Shown in pieces: positions 1 through 6,134 of a stretch of 6,252 bases of DNA. Source of the DNA: Clostridia bacterium (lineage in GTDB: Bacteria; Bacillota; Clostridia; Christensenellales; UBA3700); contig JAIEEW010000055.1 of assembly GCA_029067255.1 (NCBI GenBank), forward strand, positions 1-6,252. The letters run 5' to 3'. Both the position numbers and the translations under genes were made by a program. Each line of letters begins with the position of its first letter. Position 1 is the stretch's first letter. The notes below the pieces were generated by a model, which was not told where the DNA came from, ran no database searches, and saw nothing but the letters and a program-made list of their open reading frames with translations.

Positions 1-1
1 G

Positions 2-730
2 CGCGGATTCGCGTATAATACCGTCAAAGGTATTGCGACGATAATCAAACTGTCTTTGAGAAAAGCCGTTTCGCTCAACTTAGTAGACTATCAATACAGC
101 GACGCTATCGTTCTTCCTAAGTCAAGAGAAAAACAAGTGCAGAGTTTCAACAAACGCGAGCAGAGAATCATCGAAGATCACGTACTTGACCGCAAGCGCG
201 ACCATTTCTTCGGCGTCGTCATAAGTCTTTATACGGGACTGCGCATAGGAGAGTTGCTTGCGCTTCAATGGTCGGATGTCGACTTTGCAAAGGCAAGAGT
301 AAGCGTAACAAAATCTTGCCACGACGAGTGGGTAGACGGCAAGTATAGGAAAGTCATCGGAGCGGCGAAAACCGTTAATTCCGAACGCACTATTCCGCTT
401 CCCAAACAACTTCTTCCCAGACTTAGACTAATGAAAAGAAGAGCGAAAACGGATTTTGTAATATCTGGCAGGGGCATTTGGGGCGCGGAAGTGCGATCTT
501 ATCAGCGAATGTTTGAGAATATATTAAAAAAACTCAAAATACCGCACAAAGGTTTCCACGCTCTTCGCCACACTTTTGCTACAAGAGCGTTGGAAGTGGG
601 TATGGATGTCAAAACTCTGTCGGAAATCATGGGGCATAGCGACCCGTCTATTACGCTCAGACGATACGCCCATTCCATGATGGAACATAAAACGGAAATG
701 ATGAACAAAGTAGGTAAGTTGCTTTTTTGA
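2..730 (+). CDS. Tyrosine recombinase/integrase, 5'-truncated by the window edge
   Basis: Site-specific DNA strand-exchange enzyme of the phage integrase (tyrosine recombinase) family. The frame is open from base 2, so about 242 C-terminal residues are visible. The real start lies outside the window, and the TTG at 56 is only an internal codon. Numbering from that TTG, the full catalytic set is present: R63 in YTGLRIGE, K105 in AAKTVNSER (beta-hairpin lysine), H168-x-x-R171 in HALRHT, H194 in MGHSD and the nucleophile Y204 in RRYAH. The first roughly 30 visible residues look like the end of the N-terminal core-binding domain. The visible part is not degraded and is probably active. Whether it belongs to an integrative element, a phage remnant or a host Xer-like function cannot be told here. 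No attachment site or cargo gene is visible. It ends at its own terminator, so it is probably not co-transcribed with spoVT. Confidence 0.93.
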   Translation, partial: RGFAYNTVKGIATIIKLSLRKAVSLNLVDYQYSDAIVLPKSREKQVQSFNKREQRIIEDHVLDRKRDHFFGVVISLYTGLRIGELLALQWSDVDFAKARVSVTKSCHDEWVDGKYRKVIGAAKTVNSERTIPLPKQLLPRLRLMKRRAKTDFVISGRGIWGAEVRSYQRMFENILKKLKIPHKGFHALRHTFATRALEVGMDVKTLSEIMGHSDPSITLRRYAHSMMEHKTEMMNKVGKLLF

Positions 731-743
731 ATTAATGATTAAG

Positions 744-768
744 AAGACGGCGGAAACGCCGTCTTTTT
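744..768 (+). terminator. Intrinsic terminator after the recombinase gene
   Basis: A perfect 9-bp stem, AAGACGGCG (744-752) with CGCCGTCTT (757-765), is closed by a GAAA (GNRA) tetraloop and runs into five T (764-768). It starts 13 nt after the recombinase stop codon. The stem is GC-rich in its upper part, as expected for Rho-independent termination. It should separate the recombinase transcript from the spoVT run. Confidence 0.9.
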
Positions 769-803
769 GCTATGCTCATAGTTTTGCCGTCAGAAATGAT
801 TTT

Positions 804-958
804 CTACCGTCATATTGAGTGAAGCGTAAGCGGATTCGAAATATCTAAGTCTAATATAGAATTAGCATATTATAATTCCGATCGAAATCGGAGCGAAGCG
901 TAGATTTCGCGTTTGGTTGGGAAAAATTTAAAATTTTCAACTACGCTTAGAATGTCTA
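804..958. repeat. Degenerate inverted-repeat, MITE-like intergenic element
   Basis: The left end has a forward motif, gtcatattgagtgaagcg (809-826). The right end has the same motif type inverted and degraded: the reverse complement of 940-957 reads ctagacattctaagcgta. A further forward core, gagcgaagcgta (891-902), matches 817-828 at 11 of 12 bases. Between them are small hairpins: CTAAT/ATTAG (851-865), TCCGAT-CGAA-ATCGGA (877-892) and AAAATTT/AAATTTT (923-937). There is no coding capacity. From memory, short dispersed repeats of the form GTCATTCTGAGCGAAGCG occur in many Bacillota and other genomes. Assigning this element to that class is inference. The ends are approximate. Confidence 0.5.
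877..892 (+). other. Small hairpin inside the repeat element
   Basis: A 6-bp perfect stem TCCGAT/ATCGGA encloses a CGAA loop. It lies in the middle of the 731-1026 gap and has no T-tract, so it does not read as a terminator. It is most simply part of the internal structure of the repeat element. Confidence 0.4.
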
Positions 959-980
959 GTAAAGATATTGAAAAATTGTA

Positions 981-1011
981 TTACATAATAATTTTCGCAT
1001 TGCTTATACTA
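981..1011 (+). promoter_or_regulatory. Candidate promoter for the spoVT run
   Basis: TATACT (1005-1010) matches the sigma-A -10 box at 5 of 6 bases, but the -35 candidate TTACAT (981-986, 18-bp spacer) is weak. The same stretch read as TATACTA (1005-1011) differs by one base from a sigma-F/sigma-G-type -10 (CATACTA), with ACATA (983-987) as a poor -35. In B. subtilis spoVT is transcribed by sigma-G, so the forespore reading is attractive but not proven by this sequence. The site lies just right of the repeat element and 16 nt before the start codon, leaving a very short leader. Confidence 0.35.
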
Positions 1012-1016
1012 CTCTC

Positions 1017-1021
1017 GGAGG
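1017..1021 (+). promoter_or_regulatory. Ribosome binding site fixing the spoVT start
   Basis: GGAGG sits 5 nt before ATG 1027. It decides the start: the frame is open back to a TTG at 913, but only the 1027 ATG has a Shine-Dalgarno sequence and gives the family's usual N-terminus. Confidence 0.9.
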
Positions 1022-1026
1022 TCAAT

Positions 1027-1548
1027 ATGAAAGAAACGGGAATAGTGAGAAGAATAGACGAACTCGGCAGAGTTGTCATACCCAAAGAATTGAGAAAGGT
1101 ACTCAAACTCAAAGAAGGAGAATTGTTGGAGATCTTTACCAACGACAAGAGCGAATTGGTATTCAAGAAATACAACGAAGTCGGCGCTACGCAAGACCAA
1201 CTTGACGTAATAAGCAAGATACTTTACAAAAACACGGGCAAGGAAGTCGCTATTTGCGATACTAGCAGCATACTTTCGCACTGCGGCGGAAAAGACGAGT
1301 TGCAGGGCGAAGACATAAGCGACGAGTTGTACGGCGTACTTGACGATCGCAAGGCGAAACTTATAAAGGATAAAACAATAAAGATTGCCGACGACGGCGA
1401 CAAGGCGGCGGGCGAGCAGTATATCGTGCCTATTATCAGCAGCGGCGATTTGTACGGCGGTATAATTCTTTCGGCGGACAAACTCGGCAACGTGGACATG
1501 GCGCTTTGCGACGCAATGGCGCAGTATTTGACTTACAACATCGGTTGA
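1027..1548 (+). CDS. spoVT: Stage V sporulation regulator SpoVT (AbrB-type DNA-binding, GAF-like domain)
   Basis: Transcription factor that, in B. subtilis, tunes sigma-G-dependent genes in the developing forespore and affects spore coat, cortex and germination. The protein is 173 aa (B. subtilis SpoVT is about 178). Residues 1-50 form the AbrB/MazE-like swapped-hairpin DNA-binding domain and follow the family closely: MKETGIVRRIDELGRVVIPK, then a basic stretch around R23-K29 and an LEIF strand. Residues about 55-173 have the length and pattern of the SpoVT GAF-like effector domain (EVAICD, IVPIIS-G-LYGGIILS). The C-terminal domain excludes plain AbrB, which is about half this size. It is the first gene of a tight run, with the next ATG one base beyond its stop. 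SpoVT is known to be autoregulatory in Bacillus, but no operator can be identified here. Confidence 0.95.
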   Translation: MKETGIVRRIDELGRVVIPKELRKVLKLKEGELLEIFTNDKSELVFKKYNEVGATQDQLDVISKILYKNTGKEVAICDTSSILSHCGGKDELQGEDISDELYGVLDDRKAKLIKDKTIKIADDGDKAAGEQYIVPIISSGDLYGGIILSADKLGNVDMALCDAMAQYLTYNIG

Positions 1549-1549
1549 T

Positions 1550-3145
1550 ATGAAAAAAAGGTCTTTCGCTTACGGCGCAATAATTCTTGCAGTATGCAGT
1601 ATACTTGCAAAACTTTTGGGCGGGGTATACCGCATAGCGCTTACGTCTGCTCTCGGCGCGGAAGGAATAGGATACTATCAGTTGGTATTTCCTTTTTTCG
1701 CGCTTATTCTGGCAGTGAGCAGCAACGCCATTCCGGTTACGCTGTCAAGACAGATTTCGGGCGAACTTGCGCTTGGCAATAACGGCGCGGTCAAACGCCT
1801 GATGCGAAACGCCTTTTTATATGCGCTCGGCGCAGGGCTTGTCGGCGCGATTTTCACAATAGCAATCTCTCGGCTTATGTCAGGCGCGCAGGCGCAAGCC
1901 GGAGTATATATATGTTATATTGCAGTGGCTCCGGCGATAGTTTTCGTCGCGCTTGCCAACGTATTCAAAGGTTGGTTTTTGGGACACGGCAATACTACCC
2001 CCGCAGGCATAAGTCAGATAGTGGAAGTGGTCGCAAAACTCGCGATAGGACTTCTGATAATCGACGCGTTGAAAAACCGCGGACTTATGCAGGCGGTCGC
2101 GGGCGGATTGCTCGCGGTAAGCGTAAGCGAATTTATCTCTTTCACTGTCGTTTTCGTATGGTATCTGGCGGCGGGGAAAGGCGAACGCAAACTCAAATCG
2201 CAACCCGCGCAAAGCAAGTTTTTCCCTACTTTTTTACCTATTGCGGCAAGCGGATTGATTTTTCCTTTTATAGCGTTTATAGACAGTATAATGGTTGTCA
2301 ACTTGCTTGACTTAGGCGGACACTTTGGGTCGGTAAGTCAATACGGTATATTGACCGGTCCGGTCGCTTCGCTGATCAATATGCCTATAGTGCTGGCAAT
2401 GTCGATTTCAGTAGCGATAGTCCCCGCGATAGCCAGCGCAATGTCCGGTTATGACGTAGTCAGCGTAAAAAGCAAAACCGCGTCGTCTATAAAAATGTGT
2501 CTTATGATATCCGTTCCCTTTTTCGTAGGAGCGATATTGATGTCGGCAAGCATTACGAGATTGCTTTATCCCACGTTGAGCGACGCTCAGAAAGGCTTGA
2601 CTTCTTATTTGCTTTCGGTAATGTCTGTCAATATCGTAGCGCTCTCTATGCTTGAAGTGCTCAACGCGGTATTGCAGGGAATTGGCAGACTTCGTCCGGT
2701 ACTCGTCAATATTGCGATAGGCGGAGTCGTCAAAATTATTTTGGAACTTATATTCGTGCCGAGATTTGGGATCGTCGCGAGCGGACTGTCAACGATAGCG
2801 TTTTATATGATAGCGCTTATTCTAAACGGCTCGCAATACAATACTTTGGTAGGGAAAAATATAAATCTGTTCAAAAGTATTAGTAAAATCCTTACTTGCG
2901 GTGCTATAATGTCTTTGTCGGTCGCGCCCGCGATATTCATAAAGAATGATATTGGCGCTTTGATTTACGCGGTAGCGGCGGGCGGTTCGGTATATATTAT
3001 ATCCTTACTCGCTACGCGCGCCGTCGATAAAAAAGAGTTGGCAATGCTGCCGCTCGGCAACAAACTGTCTAAATTGCTTGGACGGTTTGGATATTTTAAG
3101 GAGAGAAAAAACTATGATAACGGTAGTGGCGTTGGGATGCGGTAA
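1550..3145 (+). CDS. spoVB: SpoVB/YabM-family flippase (MOP superfamily, polysaccharide/lipid II type)
   Basis: Polytopic inner-membrane protein of 531 aa, the usual size for the SpoVB/MurJ/Wzx-like branch of the MOP exporters, which move lipid-linked glycan precursors across the membrane. Hydrophobic segments recur along almost the whole chain, roughly 12-14 of them, with basic loops between. The N-terminal signature is clear: SILAKLLGGVYRI (17-29), LGAEGIGYYQLVFP (35-48) and SNAIPVTLSR. A central repeat is seen at PIVLAMSISVAIVPAIASA, and QGIGRLRPVLVNIAIGG comes later. Position between spoVT and mazG matches B. subtilis yabM rather than spoVB itself, so the symbol is family-level. There is no Shine-Dalgarno: the ATG lies one base after the spoVT stop (TGATATG), so translation probably depends on coupling. 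The last 11 residues are encoded in the overlap with mazG. Confidence 0.9.
   Translation: MKKRSFAYGAIILAVCSILAKLLGGVYRIALTSALGAEGIGYYQLVFPFFALILAVSSNAIPVTLSRQISGELALGNNGAVKRLMRNAFLYALGAGLVGAIFTIAISRLMSGAQAQAGVYICYIAVAPAIVFVALANVFKGWFLGHGNTTPAGISQIVEVVAKLAIGLLIIDALKNRGLMQAVAGGLLAVSVSEFISFTVVFVWYLAAGKGERKLKSQPAQSKFFPTFLPIAASGLIFPFIAFIDSIMVVNLLDLGGHFGSVSQYGILTGPVASLINMPIVLAMSISVAIVPAIASAMSGYDVVSVKSKTASSIKMCLMISVPFFVGAILMSASITRLLYPTLSDAQKGLTSYLLSVMSVNIVALSMLEVLNAVLQGIGRLRPVLVNIAIGGVVKIILELIFVPRFGIVASGLSTIAFYMIALILNGSQYNTLVGKNINLFKSISKILTCGAIMSLSVAPAIFIKNDIGALIYAVAAGGSVYIISLLATRAVDKKELAMLPLGNKLSKLLGRFGYFKERKNYDNGSGVGMR
3098..3105 (+). promoter_or_regulatory. Ribosome binding site fixing the mazG start
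   Basis: AAGGAGAG lies 8 nt before ATG 3114, inside the 3' end of the flippase gene. It favours 3114 over an in-frame ATG at 3078, because the 3114 start also begins directly at the first strand of the methylase-like fold. Confidence 0.85.
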
Positions 3146-4499
3146 AGGACAACTTACTTTGGCGGGAGAGCAAGCGATCGCCAAAGCGGATAAAGTTTTT
3201 GTAAAAACCGCTCTCACTAATACATACGATTATTTCAAAGAAAGCGTAACAGAAAACGTTCCGCTCGATTTCATTTACGAAAACTCGCAGAATTTCGACG
3301 ATTTGGACAATAGCATAGTCGAATATATAAAGTCGCAGGACAACGGCGGAAACATCGTATATTGCGTCAACGGAAGCGGATACGACGATAGATCGGTTAT
3401 CGCGTTGTCTAATGAATGTGAAGTTAAGATAATCCCGTCTGTATCTGCGGGTATCGTAGGCAACAGACCGAGCGTGGCGCATATCAGCGTAAGCGCGTAC
3501 GAACTTGTAGGTATGCGCGGTTTTAATTACGATACGAGATTTTCGCTTACCGTTACCGACGTGGATAACGCGTATGTGGCGGGCGAAGTCAAACTGATAT
3601 TGCAAAATATTCTCGGCGATGAAGAAACCGTATTAATTAACAATAAGGAAATCCCTATATACGAACTTGATAGGCAGGAAAAGTACGACTATTCGACAGT
3701 CGTAGGCGTTGTTCCCAAAAAACTTATTCACAAGAAAAGATTCAACTTTTTCGATCTGTACGAGATAATGAAAATACTTCGCGGCGACGGCGGTTGTCAA
3801 TGGGACAGAGCGCAGACTCACGCCAGCATTAGAGAGAACGCCGTCGAAGAAGCGTACGAACTCGTCGAAGCCATCAACAACGACGATTTGGACAATATGA
3901 TAGAAGAATGCGGAGATCTGATGTTGCAAAGCGTATTCCATTGCGCTATCGCCGAAGACGGCGGGGAATTTGATCTTGAAGACGTATTGAGCGGTATTTG
4001 CCGCAAACTTATCGACAGACATACGCATATTTTCGGCGACGTGGTTGCCAACACGCCCGAAGAAGCGTTGAAAGCATGGGACGCGGCTAAAGCCAAAGAA
4101 AAGAAATATGTTTCCGTCAGCGACAAAATAGACAAGATCGCAAAATCTTTGCCCGCGCTTTTGAAAGCGTACAAAACTCAGAAAGCCGTAGCGAAAGTAG
4201 GATTTGAGTTTGAAAACTTTGAGCAAGTACTAAGCAAAGTGCGTGAAGAATCGCAAGAGTTGGACAACGCAAAAACTGCGGACGAACTTGAAGACGAAGG
4301 CGGAGATTTGCTATTTGCCGCGGTCAACGCTTTGAGATGGAAAGGCGTCGATCCCGAAGTCGCGTTATCCCGCGCGATAGAGAAATTTACAAGAAGATTC
4401 AAATTTGTCGAAAGCCGTTGCGACGGCGATATGAAGTCCAAAAGTATGAAAGAACTCGACGCTCTTTGGGGGGAAGCGAAAATTGCTCAAAGACGTTAA
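3114..4499 (+). CDS. mazG: MazG family protein with N-terminal tetrapyrrole-methylase-like domain (YabN type)
   Basis: Nucleoside triphosphate pyrophosphohydrolase that removes the beta-gamma diphosphate from non-canonical or surplus NTPs; cytoplasmic. The length is 461 aa (B. subtilis YabN is about 490). Residues about 1-205 resemble the SAM-dependent tetrapyrrole methylase fold but are degenerate: the family's glycine-rich GxGPGD turn reads ALGCGK (6-11), and the PGHP-type loop reads VNGSGYDD (85-92). Residues about 215-310 are the first MazG domain: RGDGGCQWD (223-231), the metal-binding EExxE at E245, E246 and E249, then ExxD at E265 and D268, ending with DRHTHIFGD. Residues about 365-450 are the second MazG domain: E378, E379, E382 and E395-x-x-D398, then VDPEVALSRAIEKFTRRF. 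Both nucleotide hydrolase sites look complete. The gene starts 32 nt inside the flippase gene and ends 17 nt inside dus. Confidence 0.94.
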   Translation: MITVVALGCGKGQLTLAGEQAIAKADKVFVKTALTNTYDYFKESVTENVPLDFIYENSQNFDDLDNSIVEYIKSQDNGGNIVYCVNGSGYDDRSVIALSNECEVKIIPSVSAGIVGNRPSVAHISVSAYELVGMRGFNYDTRFSLTVTDVDNAYVAGEVKLILQNILGDEETVLINNKEIPIYELDRQEKYDYSTVVGVVPKKLIHKKRFNFFDLYEIMKILRGDGGCQWDRAQTHASIRENAVEEAYELVEAINNDDLDNMIEECGDLMLQSVFHCAIAEDGGEFDLEDVLSGICRKLIDRHTHIFGDVVANTPEEALKAWDAAKAKEKKYVSVSDKIDKIAKSLPALLKAYKTQKAVAKVGFEFENFEQVLSKVREESQELDNAKTADELEDEGGDLLFAAVNALRWKGVDPEVALSRAIEKFTRRFKFVESRCDGDMKSKSMKELDALWGEAKIAQRR

Positions 4500-5403
4500 G
4501 TTTCAAGGCGTAGTTTTCGCGCCGATAGCAGGATACAGCGACGTGGGTATGAGAAATGTCTGCGCAATGCGCGGAGCGGATATGACTTTTACTGAGATGA
4601 TCTCCGCCAAAGGACTAGTCTACGGCAGCGACAAGACGGAAGATCTATTGCGTACTACTGACAGCGAGAAGATAAAATGCGTTCAGATTTTCGGCAGCGA
4701 ACCTTATTTTATATCAAAAGCCGTCGAACATAAAGCGCTTGAAAAATTTGACGTTATAGACATAAATATGGGTTGTCCCGTTCCAAAGATAGTGAAAAAC
4801 GGAGAAGGCAGCGCGCTTATGGAAAATATTCCGCTTGCTATCGATGTAGTAAAAGCGGCAAGATGCGTTGGTAAGCCGGTAACCGTCAAATTCAGACTGG
4901 GCGTCAAGGCGGATAAGATTATCGCTGTAGAGTTTGCAAAGGCTATGCAAGACGCGGGGGCGAGCGCAATAACCGTACACGGACGTACCAGAGAGCAAAT
5001 GTATTCGGGCAAAGCCGACTGGCAAAAAATCGCCGAAGTAAAAAATACGGTTGATATACCGGTATTCGTCAACGGCGATATAGTCGACGTCAAAAGTTAT
5101 AAAGAAGCGATGGAAATTACCGGCTGCGACGGCGCGATGATAGCGCGCGGAGCGTTGGGAAATCCCAAAATTTTCAGCGATATAAAAGGCGTCGAGTTGA
5201 AGAATTATTCGCTAAAAGACGATATACTTATCCATTTGAATACTATGCTTGAATTCCATAGCGAGAATTACGTAGGCGCTAATTTCAAAAAGCAACTTGC
5301 GTACTATTGCAGGGGTATGAAAGGGCAGAAAGAGATAAAACTGCAAGCCTTTGCAAGTAAGAGCGTAAATGAAATAAGGGAAATCGTCGAGCGGTTTTTT
5401 TGA
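4483..5403 (+). CDS. dusB: tRNA-dihydrouridine synthase (Dus, DusB/NifR3 type)
   Basis: FMN enzyme that uses NADPH to reduce uridines to dihydrouridine in tRNA (D-loop region for most bacterial members). The protein is 306 aa, slightly short for the family (about 315-335). The TIM-barrel motifs appear in order: APIAGYSD (13-20), FTEMISAKGLVYG (36-48), VQIFGSEP (67-74), DINMGCPV (93-100) with the catalytic acid C98, VTVKFRLG, ITVHGRTREQMYSGKADW, VFVNGDI and the phosphate-binding DGAMIARGALGNP. The start is TTG 4483, the only candidate after an in-frame stop at 4447. It gives the usual short lead-in to APxAG, and a G-rich site (4468-4475) precedes it. It overlaps mazG by 17 nt. The DusB assignment within Dus is by overall motif resemblance. 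The stop follows a T7 run (see findings). Confidence 0.94.
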   Translation: MLKDVKFQGVVFAPIAGYSDVGMRNVCAMRGADMTFTEMISAKGLVYGSDKTEDLLRTTDSEKIKCVQIFGSEPYFISKAVEHKALEKFDVIDINMGCPVPKIVKNGEGSALMENIPLAIDVVKAARCVGKPVTVKFRLGVKADKIIAVEFAKAMQDAGASAITVHGRTREQMYSGKADWQKIAEVKNTVDIPVFVNGDIVDVKSYKEAMEITGCDGAMIARGALGNPKIFSDIKGVELKNYSLKDDILIHLNTMLEFHSENYVGANFKKQLAYYCRGMKGQKEIKLQAFASKSVNEIREIVERFF

Positions 5404-5463
5404 CGGCAGTTATACTCTCGCAAAATACGATATAAGAAAAATTTTTTACAGGAAAGAAGATAA

Positions 5464-6027
5464 ATGATAAACGTAGTTTTGGTAAATCCGGAAATTCCCA
5501 ACAATACGGGAAATATAGTGCGTACCTGCGCGGTTACGAGAGCGAAGTTGCACATAATAGAGCCGTGCGGATTCAGTTGGGAAGACAAGTATCTCAAAAG
5601 AAGCGGTCTTGATTACTGGGAGATTTCCGACGTCAATCGCTATCAAAATATGCAAGCGTTTTTGACTGCAAACTTCGGCGAGCGCGCGGATAGCAACGAG
5701 AACGTCGCTATTGCGGTAAAGAATACGAAGATAAATTCGGGCAAACAGTTTTTTTTCGCGTCGACAAAGTCCGACCACAACCATACCGACGTTAAATACG
5801 ACGAAGATTGCTGGGTGTTTTTTGGAAGAGAAACAAAAGGACTTGACGAAGAGTTGCTTTTTGAAAATTACGAAGATTGCATCAGAATACCTATGAGAGA
5901 GCAGGCTCGTTCGCTTAATTTGGCAAACAGCGTCGCAATAATCGTATATGAATATCACAGACAACATGCGTACAAAGGACTGAGCGAAGCGGGAAAACTT
6001 AGAAATTACGATATTGAACAAAAATAG
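5464..6027 (+). CDS. trmL: tRNA (cytidine/uridine-34)-2'-O-methyltransferase TrmL (SPOUT family)
   Basis: SAM-dependent methylase with a trefoil knot. TrmL methylates the 2'-OH of wobble nucleotide 34 in certain leucine tRNAs, stabilising codon pairing. The three SPOUT motifs are clear: PEIPNNTGNIVRTC (9-22), FFGRETKGLDEELL (119-132) and IRIPMREQARSLNLANSVAI (140-159). The conserved LKRSGLDYWE (44-53) points to TrmL rather than other TrmH-like enzymes. At 187 aa it is longer than the usual 150-160 because of about 20 extra residues near 69-93 and a C-terminal tail after 171. AGGAAAG (5450-5456) is the ribosome binding site. The gene begins 60 nt after dus with no terminator between, so readthrough from the spoVT run is likely. 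A weak TTGACG/CAAAAT pair (5400-5426, 15-bp spacer) is the only local promoter hint. It ends with tandem in-frame stops, TAG TAA. Confidence 0.94.
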   Translation: MINVVLVNPEIPNNTGNIVRTCAVTRAKLHIIEPCGFSWEDKYLKRSGLDYWEISDVNRYQNMQAFLTANFGERADSNENVAIAVKNTKINSGKQFFFASTKSDHNHTDVKYDEDCWVFFGRETKGLDEELLFENYEDCIRIPMREQARSLNLANSVAIIVYEYHRQHAYKGLSEAGKLRNYDIEQK

Positions 6028-6060
6028 TAAAGTCAGAATTTGCCGAAAAGCGAAAATGTA

Positions 6061-6089
6061 TTGTAAATTGATTATCTCAATGATATAAT
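6061..6089 (+). promoter_or_regulatory. Sigma-A promoter, extended -10, for the downstream mutase gene
   Basis: The -35 box TTGTAA (6061-6066, 4 of 6) and a perfect TATAAT (6084-6089) are separated by exactly 17 bp. A TG one base before the -10 makes it an extended -10. It sits 34 nt after the trmL stop and 45 nt before the next ATG, so it marks a new transcription unit. Confidence 0.8.
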
Positions 6090-6102
6090 ATCTATATATG
6101 AA

Positions 6103-6118
6103 CGCCGTTTTGTCGGCG
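6103..6118 (+). other. Short 5'-leader hairpin
   Basis: CGCCG (6103-6107) pairs with CGGCG (6114-6118) around a TTTTGT loop. It lies in the leader between the promoter and the ribosome binding site (AAAAGGAG, 6123-6130). With no T-tract it is not a terminator. It may only protect the 5' end of the message. There is no sign of a riboswitch in so short a leader. Confidence 0.4.
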
Positions 6119-6134
6119 GGCGAAAAGGAGAACT

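Noticed and set aside
786..812. Direct repeat CCGTCA at 787-792 and 807-812 as recombinase arm sites
   Set aside because: Six bases repeated twice is within chance, and no further copies are seen near the recombinase gene.
828..845. GGATTCGAA near 832 looks like a tRNA T-arm or an integrase att core
   Set aside because: No paired T-stem, anticodon arm or acceptor stem surrounds it. It is better explained as part of the degenerate repeat.
913..1026. Longer spoVT reading frame starting at TTG 913, adding a hydrophobic N-terminal stretch
   Set aside because: It runs through the repeat element and promoter, has no ribosome binding site, and the known SpoVT N-terminus begins exactly at ATG 1027 behind GGAGG.
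5380..5405. T7 run after the end of dus as an intrinsic terminator
   Set aside because: No stable GC-rich hairpin directly precedes the T run. The T residues encode the final Phe codons.
5446..6021. 191-codon open frame on the minus strand opposite trmL (also 197 and 169 codons opposite mazG)
   Set aside because: They mirror strongly coding + strand genes, lack ribosome binding sites, and show no recognisable domain. They arise from the codon bias of the real genes.
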